A stretch of 64,000 nucleotides of DNA, taken from the NCBI GenBank assembly GCA_023678885.1, contig CM043001.1, positions 5,714,001 to 5,778,000 of the forward strand, in the 5' to 3' direction. This document shows, piece after piece, positions 1 through 10,005 of the stretch. Position 1 is the first letter of the stretch, and every line of letters starts with the position of its first letter. The notes beneath the pieces are model-generated. The model did not search any database, was not told the DNA's origin, and saw nothing but the letters and a program-made list of their open reading frames with translations. The position numbers and the translations under genes are program-made. The DNA comes from Pogostemon cablin (Eukaryota > Streptophyta > Magnoliopsida > Lamiales > Lamiaceae).

Positions 1-71
1 CATGAAGAGAGAGGAGAATGTTCCAGAGCCCAGCGAAATATCATATGGAGTGGAAATAATGTCCAAATTAG

Positions 72-1273
72 TGTTGGATTGTATACTAAAAGTCTAGCTT
101 TAGTATGAACAATGTCATAACAATATTTGAAATGAGAATCATTGATCAAATGATTGCATCTTATAATTTATTTTATATGCATGATGCAATAGTCCATTTA
201 CTTTATACTGTAGATAATATGTTGTGCGACAACACGCAGAAGATCATATTATCGGTTTCCTTATAAAGTATAAACAGATGCTCACAACTGAGATAGACGG
301 GGACTCTCTATCGGTATGGTTGTAGTGTGGTTTGGTATTAGCTTGTCTTGGCTATAGAATCACATTAGTGAACTTGTGTGTATTGAGCAGGACCGCCTGA
401 GATCGTTCTTCTTATACTGACTATATAGTAGAACTTGATCTCTGTTATTATGGAAGTTCGTGCTCTTAATCCCTATACAATAACCTCGACACGTAGGGCA
501 GTATGTATTTCTTTGATTCATCAATGGGTGAGATTTATAAGTATTAAATCAACAAACTCGGTGAGTTGGGAAGTAGTGCTGTATCTATGGTGTGCTGTTG
601 ATTGTAGAAGGAATCCATGTCCGTTATAGGTTGATGATGTCCCCTTGAGGAGCTCATAAGGTTTATCATGTAAATCTTGCAAGTGGATTAATTTCCGGCA
701 TAATAATAAGGTTGAGTGGTACTACTCTCGGATGAGATATTAATTAATTTGAGTTGTCAGTAACTTAATTAATTAATGGACATTGTATTTCTTAAACATG
801 GGGAGACCATCGGGCTTATAATAAGAAGGAGCCCAGAACATAATTTTGGGATTGGACGGGTAGTGCAGTAATAATATTTTAGTGGACTATATTATTATTA
901 TTGGATTTAATTAAAAGCTTTGGGCTAAGCTTGGTTAATTAAATTCAATTGAGGCCCAACCCAATTTCTCCTCCTGGTCCCTGCTGTAGTCCAACTATAT
1001 AAGTCATCTCAGCTCCTGTTAACCCTAAGTCAGTGCCTCATTTGACAGTTAGAAAGAACAGGAGCAGATTGAGAGAATCCTGCAGATTGTTGCCCACACA
1101 ATAGCAGGATTCGACTTGGGACATACAGCAGAAGATTGAGAGGTGGTTCTCTGCAACGGTTCATCCTCTACATCAACCCAGAAGTACGGTAAATGATTTA
1201 ATTGCTTCCGCTGCTTATTGTTTGCCTATTATCCTAACGATCACGTTTGATCCACACGATCCAATTGCCAACA
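72..1273 (+). mobile_element. Solo LTR, family A (1202 bp), inserted in Tat gag
   Basis: It begins TGTTGG and ends CCAACA, a 6 bp terminal inverted repeat with the usual TG...CA ends. The five bases before it (67-71, attag) are repeated directly after it (1274-1278). No internal region follows: the flanks belong to the same Tat gag leader and join in one open frame. A TATA-like TATATAAG lies at 996-1003, about 275 bp before the end. A solo LTR of this kind is the product of recombination between the two LTRs of a full element. The first 390 bp are almost identical to 63611-64000. The superfamily cannot be told from an LTR alone. Confidence 0.93.
996..1003 (+). promoter_or_regulatory. TATA box of family A LTR
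   Basis: TATATAAG lies in the right quarter of the solo LTR, where the U3/R boundary of a plant LTR is expected. This also gives the LTR its plus orientation. Inference from position and motif only. Confidence 0.5.
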
Positions 1274-3300
1274 ATTAGCGCACCAGTCATAGAGATACCC
1301 ACTCCGGCAAGGTCTATTCCTGTCCCTAATTTGAGCGATCCCCTGAAGACAAGGGAAATAAACGAGAAAATTTGGAAGGTAATCGATGAGTACGCCGCAA
1401 AAGCTCTCCCAGTTCAACCGGCGAGATTGAGTTTCAGCGGCCCTCATGGAGCGAGCCACGGCGACCTACGAAAGGACCTTGAAAGAAGAAAGGATGCCAG
1501 AAAGGAGCATAGCAGAGGGGATGCTAGAGAGACTATTAACTTCATACGAGGAGGTACGTGGAAGAAAGAAAAAGTGTAAACGAGACTCCACTAGAAGGTG
1601 GACAAAGCGAATACTTTTGTCGCCCAGAAGTGGGAACTCCAAGGCAACCTCGCCATGGAGAAAATCCAGAGAGAATGAATCCCCCGCCGCCGGAGGTGCC
1701 GCCAGGGGACAGAGCTCGAGCACAACCACGACCCAGAAGGAATCAGGAGGCTGAAAACCATCCAACGAGCGATAGACCGAGAAGGTCAGAGTCTCACCAA
1801 CCTCATTCACAGAACCAAAGGAGGGGCCGACCTGCAACTCTGGAAATGCCGTAGGAGAACGAAGTTCCACGAAGGACTCCATCTGTCTCCCAAAGAAGAC
1901 ATAATAGATGTAGAAGGCTAAGGAACCAGAGATCGTGCTCATCCTCGGTACCCTGCTCACGCGAAAGTCAAGATCTTTCATGGGAAGACCTACCTGCAAC
2001 TGAGTTATCTCTACCTCAGACCAGAAAGAATGGGAAATCTACTTCGCGGAAAGGGATGGGATGAAAGGAAGCCCGAATGGGAGCGTGGACAGAGAAGGGA
2101 GAGACATTTCCGAATGCTCAAACAGGAGATCTACAAGCCCTGATAAACGAAGATGTGAACAAGCGCTTCGCAGATCTGGAAAGGAAGATGTCTGGAGCAG
2201 GAGGAATCCTTCAGACCTCGATAGCTCCTTCACCTTTCACGGAGGAGATCAACAATGCTCCTAGGTAACAGGGAATCAAGTTTCCCTCTAGCGTGATCTT
2301 AGATTATGATTACGACCCATATTCACATATTGAAAAATATCTGATATGGATGAGAGCGCAAGGTCGAATGAGATCACATTATGCCGAATGTTTCAGCTGA
2401 CCTTGGAAAACAAAGCTCACGGCTGGTTTAGAGTAGTCCTGGCAGCTTCCATCAAAAGTTGGGGAGAGCTGATGGAGGTATTCCTAATGCAATACTCATA
2501 TTTGGGGGCACCAAAGGAGCCAAAGCACAAATTGGCTAACATCCATCAGGGCTCGACAGAAAGCTTGCAAGATTTTCTGAAAAGGTCAATGAGCAGAGGT
2601 CAATAGGGAAAGTCATGGGAGACGAAGCCTACCTCATCACAGTGATGGGAGCACTGCACCCGGAGACTAGTTTGTGAAAGGCAGCATAGTCTCCGGGTGC
2701 AGTGCTCCCATCACCGTGATGAGGTAAAGAAGAGGGTGAACACTGGAGGAATGAAGGAATACAAAGCACCAACCACCTTCAAACCATTTATGGAGGATAC
2801 CGAGGTACATCAAATGTATGAAGAGCTGAAGTTCGGAACCAACTTGAATATTTCCGAAGTCTTTTACTATGTTAAAGATCAACAAGTCCTTCAGACGTCG
2901 AGACCAGTCCTTCAGACCTCGGAGCTTACCAACCCTCAGAAATATTACATGTACCACCTGACACATAGGCACAATACAGAACAATGCCAAGATCTTATCA
3001 GGAGCTGTGGAAGTTGTTTAAGGAAGGAAAGTTAAGAGGGATGCTGCAGGCCCCGAGGCCGAGGGTGTACAGGAGAGACGCTAATCTTCTCCCTTCCCCG
3101 GGTCGACTGAGGTCCCCAGGCAGAGGGCGGAATGATGGAGTGATGCCCCTACCCCCTCCACCTCTAGGACGCCCACCAGTGTTCGACAGGATCGGAGGGC
3201 CAGCCCCTAGAGGAGATAGACAGGGAGAAATACACATGATGGAGCCGGCAGAGAAAATCCCCTACATTGGAACTTTCCAAGCATTCACCACGGCATCCAA
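1274..3300 (+). pseudogene. Tat gag pseudogene
   Basis: Broken gag gene of the outer Tat element. The recognisable part is the retrotransposon gag core at about 2270-2600. There a stretch about calling a position in a DYDPYSHIEKYL-type opening is followed by a conserved HGWF motif near 2420 and the LANIHQGSTESLQDF block near 2535-2580. A relic of the CCHC nucleic-acid-binding region follows at about 2945-2995 and lacks the full set of cysteines. The N-terminal part (1290-1860) is Glu/Arg/Pro-rich and moves between all three frames. It contains a local inverted duplication at 2632-2724, and the gag core frame ends at a stop at 2604-2606. The start lies left of the solo LTR, in 1-71 or outside the window. 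The product would be a structural capsid/nucleocapsid protein; this copy cannot make one. Confidence 0.75.
2632..2724. repeat. Near-perfect inverted duplication inside Tat gag
   Basis: Arms 2632-2669 and 2687-2724 are 38 bp each and are reverse complements with one mismatch (a/g near the outer third). They are separated by a 17 bp loop. The left arm is normal gag sequence coding AYLITVMGALHPET in frame; the right arm is its inverted copy inserted downstream. This looks like a template-switch (fold-back synthesis) event during reverse transcription or repair. Confidence 0.9.
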
Positions 3301-4147
3301 GACAAAGAGGAAGGCTGAGCTGAGAGACTTAAATCAACAGATCACGCAAGTATGGTCACTAACCTCGGCGTCAAAGGGGATAACAGAAGTGGACATCATC
3401 TTCACCGAAGCCAACTTCTATGGGGTAAGTACCCCTCATTCCGACCCTTTAGTCATTTTGCCGATACTTTCGGGGGGTCAAAGTCCATGATGTTTGGTAG
3501 AAACTGGAGCATATGCCAACATAATCTTTAAAGAATTATTCGAAAATCTAGGAGGAGAACGTCATCACAAGGTGAGGCCTTGCGGTGATGAGATCAAAGG
3601 ATTTGGCAATGCACTGACCAGACCTACTATGGAGGTTGACTTATCAGTTCAACTAGAATGTCTGGATGGAAAAACTCTGATGCAGAAACAGTTGACATTC
3701 AAGGTCGTGGACCAAGCCTCCACGTACAACTGCATACTAGGGTGCCCGTTGATCCACGCCTTCGGGGCTATTCCATCCACCCTCCATCAATGTCTCAAAT
3801 TTGTCACGGCAGACGGCAGGGTTGCGATGGTAATAGGAAATCAGAGGAGAGTGAGGGAATGCTCGTTCATAGAAAAGGAAGAAGGTCTAAGTTATTATGA
3901 CATGGACTACGAGATGCTGAGTTTTGAAGACATCATGAAAGAGGAAGAGAATCCAAAAATATTAATGGAAACTGAAAGAGTTCTGGAAAGGGAGCAGGAG
4001 TATAAGGAACCAGAAGGGATACTGGTAATAGCAGGGAGAAAAGGAACAGAAGGGCAAGGAAATAAGATACCGGTAGCGGAAAAGAGAATACATCCGGATC
4101 TAGGTATCCAGATGCAAAAAAGAAAGAAGTGTCGGCAAAGGTGCTAA
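3300..4147 (+). pseudogene. Tat aspartic protease region (pseudogene, active-site D changed to E)
   Basis: Retroviral-type aspartic protease of the Tat element, which would cut the Gag-Pol polyprotein. From 3494 the frame reads LVETGAYANIIF, at the position where this family has an L-V-D-T-G-S-S/A motif. The catalytic Asp is therefore Glu in this copy (GAA at 3500-3502). The block CILGCPLIHAFGAIPSTLH near 3730-3785 matches the conserved C-terminal protease motif with a family-typical L-G-R/C-P core. The frame ends at 4145-4147. A Glu/Lys-rich linker to reverse transcriptase follows. Frame changes separate it from gag (another frame, ending at 3490) and from RT. Non-functional. Confidence 0.8.
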
Positions 4148-4299
4148 AGCGAAAGCAGGTAACACCAGATGAAGATCCGAGGATGAAATCGAAAGAAGGG
4201 GCCACGACAGCTTGAAACATAGAAGTGGTACAGCTAGACCCAAAAAAGGTCGTTATCAAGGTCAAGATCGGAACAGAATGGGAAAGCGAATTCAAAAAA

Positions 4300-5140
4300 A
4301 AAGCTAACCCAGTTACTGAAAGAAAACCTAGATGTGTTCGCTTGGAACCCAAACGAAACACCAGGGGTACATCCGAAGTACGCTTGTCACAGGCTGAATA
4401 TTGACCCCAGCATCCCACCATTCCATCAGAAAAAAAGAAAGTTCAGTCCGAAGAAAAATGCGGCTATGGAACTGGAAGTGCACAAACTGCTGGCGAGCGA
4501 AAGAATCAACGAATGTAAGTACCCCATAAGAGTACAAAATCCAGTTATGGTAAAGAAGAAAAAAGAATCATGGAGGCTATGCATCAATTTCACCGATCAA
4601 TACAAGGTGTGCCCGAAGGATAACTACCCACTCCCATCGATCGACCAGATGGTCGACGCTACGGCGGAACACGAGATAATGAGTTTTATGGATGCGTTCT
4701 CGGGGTACCATCAGATTCCTATGCCCCAGATGATAAGGCAAATACTGCCTTCTTCTGCAAAAATAGAATCTATGAGTGGAACAACATGCCGTTTGGCCTG
4801 AGAAATGCGGGGGCCACTTATCAAAGATTGGTGAACAAAATGTTTGAGGAGGATATTGGGAAAATAGTCGAGGTCTACGTCGACGACACCGTAGTAAAGA
4901 GCTTGAAAAGAATGGACCACTTTGACCACTTGAGAAAGGTATTCGGAATCTTCCAACACTACAAAATGAAACTAAACCCGAAGAAATACATGTTCAGAGT
5001 GAGCAAGGGAAGCTTCCTCGGATATTTGGTCAGCTCAAGGAAAGCAATCTTAAGAATTGACTCTCCAAGGCACATGAAAGAGGTTCAGAATCTGACGGGT
5101 AGGTTGGCCGCCCTGAACAGATTCATGTCAAAAGCATCGG
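4300..5140 (+). pseudogene. Tat reverse transcriptase (frameshifted)
   Basis: Ty3/gypsy reverse transcriptase. Visible motifs in order: a KKKESWRLCINFTDQ block near 4553-4600, the family's W-R-M/L-C-V/I-D-F/Y region; SFMDAFSGYHQIPM near 4680-4720, holding the first catalytic Asp; MPFGLRNAGATYQRL at 4786-4830; and VYVDD with the catalytic pair at 4872-4886. FLGYLVS near 5015 is the usual downstream motif. One base is missing at about 4722-4730, so the first half is in a different frame from the second. In the shifted frame the bridging segment can still be read, so the damage there is a single small deletion. Confidence 0.88.
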
Positions 5141-5149
5141 ATAAATGTA

Positions 5150-5645
5150 AGCCCTTTTTCGACGTCATTAAAAAAGCTAAGTTTGAATGGACAGAAGAAT
5201 ACGGTAAGGCATTCGATGAGATAAAAAGAGAGCTATCGGATCCCAAGATCATCTCCAAGCCTTCACCAGGCGAAACATTGCAGCTATACCTAGCAATGTC
5301 GGAAAACGCAATCAGTTCAGTATTGGTCAAAACAGAATAAAAGAATCAAAAACCAGTGTACTTCGTAAGTCAATTCTTGAGAGACGTAGAGTTCAGATAC
5401 CCGGTAATAGAAAAGATAGCGTATGATCTCGTCATGAGTTCAAGAAAGCTGAGGTCGTACTTCATGGAACATACAATCGATGTACTGATGACATTCCCTT
5501 CAAGGCAGGTACTCCAAAGACCAGACGCTGCGGGGAGGCTGTTGAAGTGGTCAGTGGAATTAGGGCAGTTCGACATAACATATCTGCCGAGGAATGCAGT
5601 CAAAGGTCAAGTCATGACAGACTTCATAGTAGAGCTAACTTTCCC
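5150..5645 (+). pseudogene. Tat RNase H 1
   Basis: Gypsy RNase H, which degrades the RNA strand of the RNA/DNA hybrid during reverse transcription. It directly follows RT in the same frame: LQLYLAMSENAISSVLV near 5280-5330 (the first acidic residue of the family is not obvious here), then PVYFVSQFL near 5355 and YPVIEKIAYDLVMSSRKLRSYF near 5398-5463. The thumb-like GRLLKWSVELGQFDITYLPR segment follows near 5533-5595. An in-frame TAA at 5338-5340 interrupts it. This is the degenerate RNase H retained by Tat elements beside a second copy. Confidence 0.8.
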
Positions 5646-5649
5646 AGTA

Positions 5650-6130
5650 TCAACTGAAGAGGAAAAAAGAAAACCTTGGGTTATGCACGTGGACGGCTTA
5701 GCAACAGCAACGGCTTTGGGTGTCGGAATAATCATTCAAACTCCATCTGGGAAACCTTCTCGATCGCAATTCGATTCGGTTTTTTGGCTACCAACAGCGA
5801 GACAGAATATGAGGCCCTGCTGAACGGTCTGAAGATGGCATTGGCCATGGGAGCAGATGAGCTAATGATATACAGCGACTCGCAATTGGTAGTGAACCAG
5901 ATGAAAGGAGAGTACGAGGCTAAGGACGAGCACATGAGCCACTATAAAGTGCTAGCTGCCGGCATATTGCAGAAGTTTAAACAGGTATTCTTGGAATGCA
6001 TCGACAGGAAAGATAATATGGGGACAGATGCATTGGCTAAGCTCGCCACAGCTTCGAACAACGAGGATCTGAATAAGATCAATATAGTGAGGCAGGAAAA
6101 CCCTTTGGATGCCACCGTGTGGGTCTTAGA
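5650..6130 (+). pseudogene. Tat second RNase H (archaeal type)
   Basis: An additional RNase H domain placed between the first RNase H and integrase. It reads HVDG near 5683-5694 (catalytic Asp), GVGIII, then after a frameshift near 5755 the block [16 protein letters not shown] at about 5800-5848 (catalytic Glu). [13 protein letters not shown] at 5867-5905 follows (catalytic Asp), and TDALAKLA near 6027-6050 (last Asp). The presence of this domain is diagnostic for the Tat lineage among Ty3/gypsy elements. All four acidic positions survive, but the frame is broken once. The frame continues to a stop at 6249-6251. Confidence 0.85.
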
Positions 6131-6813
6131 CGATCAGCCAACTGGGGAGTCATGGATGACCCCAATCAGGGCATATCTGGAAGAAGGGAGGATGCCCGTG
6201 GATAAGGACAAAGCCCGACAATCAGGCTTCGGTCAGCAAGGCACGTCTTGATGGAAGAAAAGTTATACAAGAGAGGGTATTCAGCACCACTCTTAAAATG
6301 CCTAGTCCCCGAAGAAGCAGGCTATGTGCTAGCGGAGATCCATGAAGGCATATACGGAAACCATATGGCAGGGATCGCCTTAGCCCACAAGGTGATCAGG
6401 CAAGGTTATTTTTGGCCAGTGTTAAAAAATGACGCCACCCAATATGCGAGGGCATGCGCGACATGTCAAAGACTGGCTTTGATAGTGAGAGCACCTTCGG
6501 AACAACTGACCTCAATGTTCAGCCCATGGCCTTTTGTGAAATAGGGGATTGATTTAATCGGACCACTTCTAATCGGAAAAAGAGGAAACAAATTTGCCAT
6601 CGTGGCAGTAGATTATTTCACAAAGTGGGCAGAGGCAGAGCCCCTCTTGACGATCACCGTGGCTGGGGTCGAGAAGTTCATATGGGAGAATATCATATGC
6701 CGATTCGGGACACCATTTACTATAGTGACGGACAACGGCAAGCAGTTTAACAACGACAAGCTAAGAAAGTTTTGTGAAAACTACGGCATTAAGAAATGGT
6801 CCTCAACACTATA
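6130..6813 (+). pseudogene. Tat integrase, 5' part (interrupted by nested element)
   Basis: N-terminal and core parts of the integrase. An HHCC-type zinc finger is visible at about 6335-6475: EIHEGIYGNH with two His, and ARACATCQR with two Cys. The core then begins with GIDLIGPL near 6545-6570, holding the first catalytic Asp. VTDNGKQF near 6725-6750 holds the second Asp. A TAG at 6542-6544 stands where the family has Trp. At 6813 the gene is cut by the insertion of a 6729 bp element, whose target duplication ctata is at 6809-6813. The remainder continues at 13543. Part of a dead element. Confidence 0.88.
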
Positions 6814-7319
6814 TGTTGAGAGTGGAATTTCACGTATTTTAGGTCTCACATTACACCATTTTTGATAGAATGTGGACATGATTTTGTATAAAATGACATG
6901 ATTTTCATATCTTGCATAATTAAGATGCTACTAAGGTGTTTTGTTGAGTTTTGAAGGGTAAAACATGATCAAAAGTTCAAAGTTGGAATGAGGAGTGAAA
7001 GTGAGAAGGAATGCTCAAAAATACAGTCCATGTTGCACAAATTTCTGTATTCTTATAGAAGTCCAAATTGATCATATGATATACGGTTGGAAAGCCACAG
7101 AAGAGAGGGTCGTTTTGACATAAAGAACACCCCAATTGGATTCCAAACGAGAAAGTTATGATCAAAGTGCTAACGTCGCACATGCTGCACCGAGGAGCCA
7201 CTTATGTTAGAGTTTCTGAGACTTCTTTATATGGATAGAAAGCCAAGGAAGAGAGGAACGCGTGAGTGCAAAAATCACTCAAATTAGAGTCCGTATGAAG
7301 AAGTTATACTCAAAACGGT

Positions 7320-7545
7320 GAGATCGCGCAGTGCAGTTTCTGCAGCTCGGCGGGTAGCTCGCGGCGAGCGGCCCTTCCACGTGGCCAAAAGCTGCCGAGC
7401 TGGGGTCCCTCAGAGCCCACACGATGGCCCCATTCCAACCATATGCTGCTCGGCTGGTTTGGGGGCCGCTCGGCCATGAGCTCGGCTCGAGCAAGGTGCC
7501 GAGCGGCCCAAAATCGGGCCCAGACGAGACCTGTTCGATGCAGCA
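7320..7545. repeat. GC-rich inverted-word cluster in U3, copy 1
   Basis: A block much richer in G+C than its surroundings, made of repeated GCTCGGC/GCTCGGCC words and their reverse complements GCCGAGC/GGCCGAGC. It lies directly upstream of the TATA box. The same block is at 12095-12320 in the 3' LTR. Its position matches that of the GGTTCGACC cluster in the Athila LTR, although the word differs. Confidence 0.7.
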
Positions 7546-7548
7546 GTG

Positions 7549-7556
7549 TATATATA
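7549..7556 (+). promoter_or_regulatory. TATA box, 5' LTR of non-autonomous element
   Basis: TATATATA directly after the GC-rich block; the identical motif is at 12324-12331 in the 3' LTR. It is the likely core promoter for genomic RNA. Confidence 0.55.
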
Positions 7557-8773
7557 CCCTCAAATCGCGATTCTGAAACAGTTTCGATCGCGAAAAAGCC
7601 CTACATCAGTCCTAGAAACAATTAGGGAGATCGAGACCCAAATTGGAGAGAACCCATCGATAATCCATCATCAATTCACACCTCCAACACTTCCATATCA
7701 GATTGACAACCTGATTTCACCATCCATCCACTTTCAAGAGGGTTCCAAGTGCTAATTGAGGGAGAATCGAGCAATTGGAGAGACGGAGAAGGAACGAAAG
7801 ACTACGTCTACACTAGGGTTTCATAATTCCTATCTTTTCCTTCCTTTTACTTTGATTTTTGGTATGAATTACTTAGCCATGAGTGTTGCTTGTGACCTCA
7901 TGGGCTAATTTTATATACAGTTCTAGGGTTTGATGGATTGATTTAATTGATTTGGGGATTTAGACCAAAGATTGGGATTTTATGCAGTTGAGCTTTTGAT
8001 TTTACTTATTTTATTAAGACATGCTTTTCTGCTTCGTAACGTCTTCATAATATATTCATGACATCCGCTATAATGCTTGGATTATTGTGTTAGCTTGTGT
8101 GCGTTCATGATTGGTATTGTCTATCTGTTAGGAATTAGAGTAGCTCCGCTATAAGCACTTTAATTCCATGAACTGGTAAATCAAATACTTGATTAGTTTA
8201 GTGGAACAATGCAATTAGACAATCAAGTAGGAAGTGAATAGAACCTTGTAGTAATTCCAGAAAATATCTTGTTAGTCGGGCTTACCATCCGGAGGTATTG
8301 TTGCTTGCTTTGATTAGTATCTAGGAATAAGGCTTGGTAATATTTGCGCACCTTAGGATTTAAACCAGATTAGACTGTTAGCTTTGAATCGAATCATATT
8401 CGGTGGGATAACAGGAATATGTGGTGTATTTTCAGTGAAACTGCATGAATGAACAATCGTAAGTTTAATAACCCAAATTAATTGGTCTCTACCTGATACC
8501 TTAGAACTGTTCGTTATCTCTTGATTAGAAACTTGCTTTTATTTTTATTGCCTTTTAATTAATTTAGTTATTTATATTTTTAGTATTTTAGTTAATTCGC
8601 AACAAAATATTGAAAATCGGTTACCTTATTCTGATTAAGCTAGTATAATTAGAAAATAAATAGTTAGTTGTCCCTTGGGTTCGATAATTTAACTTGGACA
8701 CTTACCGCTACAATTGATATCCTTCATACTTGGGGATTAAATTATAGTGCGCAGAAAAAGCCTATCAAGTTTT

Positions 8774-8791
8774 TGGCGCCGTTGCCGGGGA
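8774..8791 (+). other. Primer binding site, tRNA-Asp type
   Basis: TGGCGCCGTTGCCGGGGA is complementary to the 3' end (with CCA) of plant tRNA-Asp. It begins 7 bp after the 5' LTR. The same site and flanks occur at 16870-16887 in the Athila element. Confidence 0.9.
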
Positions 8792-8906
8792 CGGCTTAAT
8801 TATTTATTTTTCTTTTATTGCTAGTTTAATTAGGACTTTTTATTGCTTTTTTTTATTTTTCTTATTTGGATATATTCTGACTATAAATTATCTTTGAGGT
8901 ACTGAG

Positions 8907-9950
8907 ATGGACGAAATATTGAAAAGATATGGAAATCAAAATGTTATGAATCCTTCTCCATGCATAGACGAAATATTGAAACGCTATGAAAATCAGAATA
9001 ATATGGTTCCTACTCCATATTACATGGATGAGAGGAATTATGGTTTTGATTCTCTAGTGAATCAAAGTCCTTCTCAGTATTACAATCAAGTCAGATATGA
9101 AGATGAATGGTCTTGTGCTTACAATGCAAATTCATATCAACCTTATCAAGAGAACACTTATTCTGGATCGATCGGAGTTTCCCAAGAATTACAAGACGCG
9201 TTTGATACTTCCATCAAGAAGCATGAAGAAAACATGGGAATATTGGAAGCTCTAGAAAGAAAGATGAAAGTTCAATCGCAGGAGAGGGAAGTTGCATCGC
9301 AGGAGTTTGATCAAAGAACGAGAGACATAAACAATCTTTTTGCGAACATCACTTCAAGTTTAAATTCTCAAGGTCAACAAGAGGAAAGAACGGATGAAGA
9401 GGAGTTTGAGGAAGATATTGTTGTTCCATTGTGCCCTGGAATGCAATTTGAAGGTCCTATGCTGTCGTTTGAGGAAATAGAACTCGAAGAGGAGTCCACT
9501 CGATTAAGTCAAGTGGTTCCACTTGAATTGAGCTATCAACTGGAGTCAATTGTTGAGGAAGAAAAGAATGAAGAAGCGCAAAGCCATGAAGCAACCGAAG
9601 AGGACTTGAAGAATGAAATGAGCATTTCTAAACCTTTAAACTCTTTAAGTTGTATTGAATTTGATGATATTGTTTCTATTGACTTTGTTTTACCTAATGA
9701 TTCCTCACATATTTTTAGGAATAAAAAGAAGTTAGAAGAGAGGTTGGGAATTTTCGTCGGAAGAAAGAATAAGTGGTGGAGTAGAATGAAGAGGTTGATG
9801 AAATTTGATCTTAACATGGTTGGCAAGGTCAAGATAAATTTTAAGATTGCTAACGAGGCCATCCCTTGCCATAAGTATTGGATTGATGAAGAAGCACAGC
9901 GATTAGAATACGATGGAAAGGATGAAAGATATCCATGGCCATTCCGATGA
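8907..9950 (+). CDS. Intact 347-residue ORF of the non-autonomous element, gag-tail-like
   Basis: The only long ORF of the element, uninterrupted. It starts 115 bp after the primer site, where gag of a full element would start. The N-terminus holds two copies of DEILKRYxNQN (residues 2-12 and 21-31), then a Tyr/Asn/Gln-rich part. A predicted coiled-coil stretch of Glu/Lys/Arg/Gln follows (about residues 88-150), and then long acidic stretches. The motif LCPGMQFEGPM near residues 175-186 parallels LRSGTQYEGPM in the Athila gag tail at about 18507-18540, and in both proteins it follows a coiled-coil-like segment. The C-terminus is basic and Trp-rich (KNKWWSRMKR). There is no gag core, zinc knuckle or enzyme motif. 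It probably derives from the post-capsid part of an Athila gag; its function is unknown. Low LTR divergence agrees with an intact frame. Confidence 0.75.
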   Translation: MDEILKRYGNQNVMNPSPCIDEILKRYENQNNMVPTPYYMDERNYGFDSLVNQSPSQYYNQVRYEDEWSCAYNANSYQPYQENTYSGSIGVSQELQDAFDTSIKKHEENMGILEALERKMKVQSQEREVASQEFDQRTRDINNLFANITSSLNSQGQQEERTDEEEFEEDIVVPLCPGMQFEGPMLSFEEIELEEESTRLSQVVPLELSYQLESIVEEEKNEEAQSHEATEEDLKNEMSISKPLNSLSCIEFDDIVSIDFVLPNDSSHIFRNKKKLEERLGIFVGRKNKWWSRMKRLMKFDLNMVGKVKINFKIANEAIPCHKYWIDEEAQRLEYDGKDERYPWPFR

Positions 9951-9954
9951 GCTT

Positions 9955-10005
9955 GAGGTAACCCGTCGTGACTCTCCGACGTTAAACATGAGCGCTTGTT
10001 GGGGG
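9955..10005 (+). other. Post-coding hairpin block shared with Athila, copy 1
   Basis: Just after the ORF stop comes a block containing CGTCGTGACTCTCCGACG and GAGCGCTTGTTG. It is nearly identical to 22946-22990, which lies just after the Athila integrase stop. The first part can fold with a CGTCG/CGACG stem. Related sequence after the integrase is a common trait of Athila-type elements. Confidence 0.75.

Larger units (their letters stand above)
6814..8767 (+). repeat. 5' LTR of the non-autonomous element
   Basis: It starts TGTTGAGAG and ends CCTATCA, followed three bases later by the primer site. It holds a GC-rich block (about 7320-7540) built from GCTCGGC and GCCGAGC words, then a TATA box at 7549-7556. 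The last ~100 bp (ttgatatcc...cctatca) match the U5 end of the Athila LTRs in this window. Confidence 0.96.

Noticed and set aside
1466..1999. 177-codon minus-strand ORF in the Tat gag region
   Set aside because: Antisense shadow of Glu/Arg/Pro-rich gag; no motif.
7279..7563. 94-codon minus-strand ORF in the LTR, repeated at 12054-12338
   Set aside because: Due to the GC-rich word cluster; identical in both LTRs because they are copies, not because of coding conservation.
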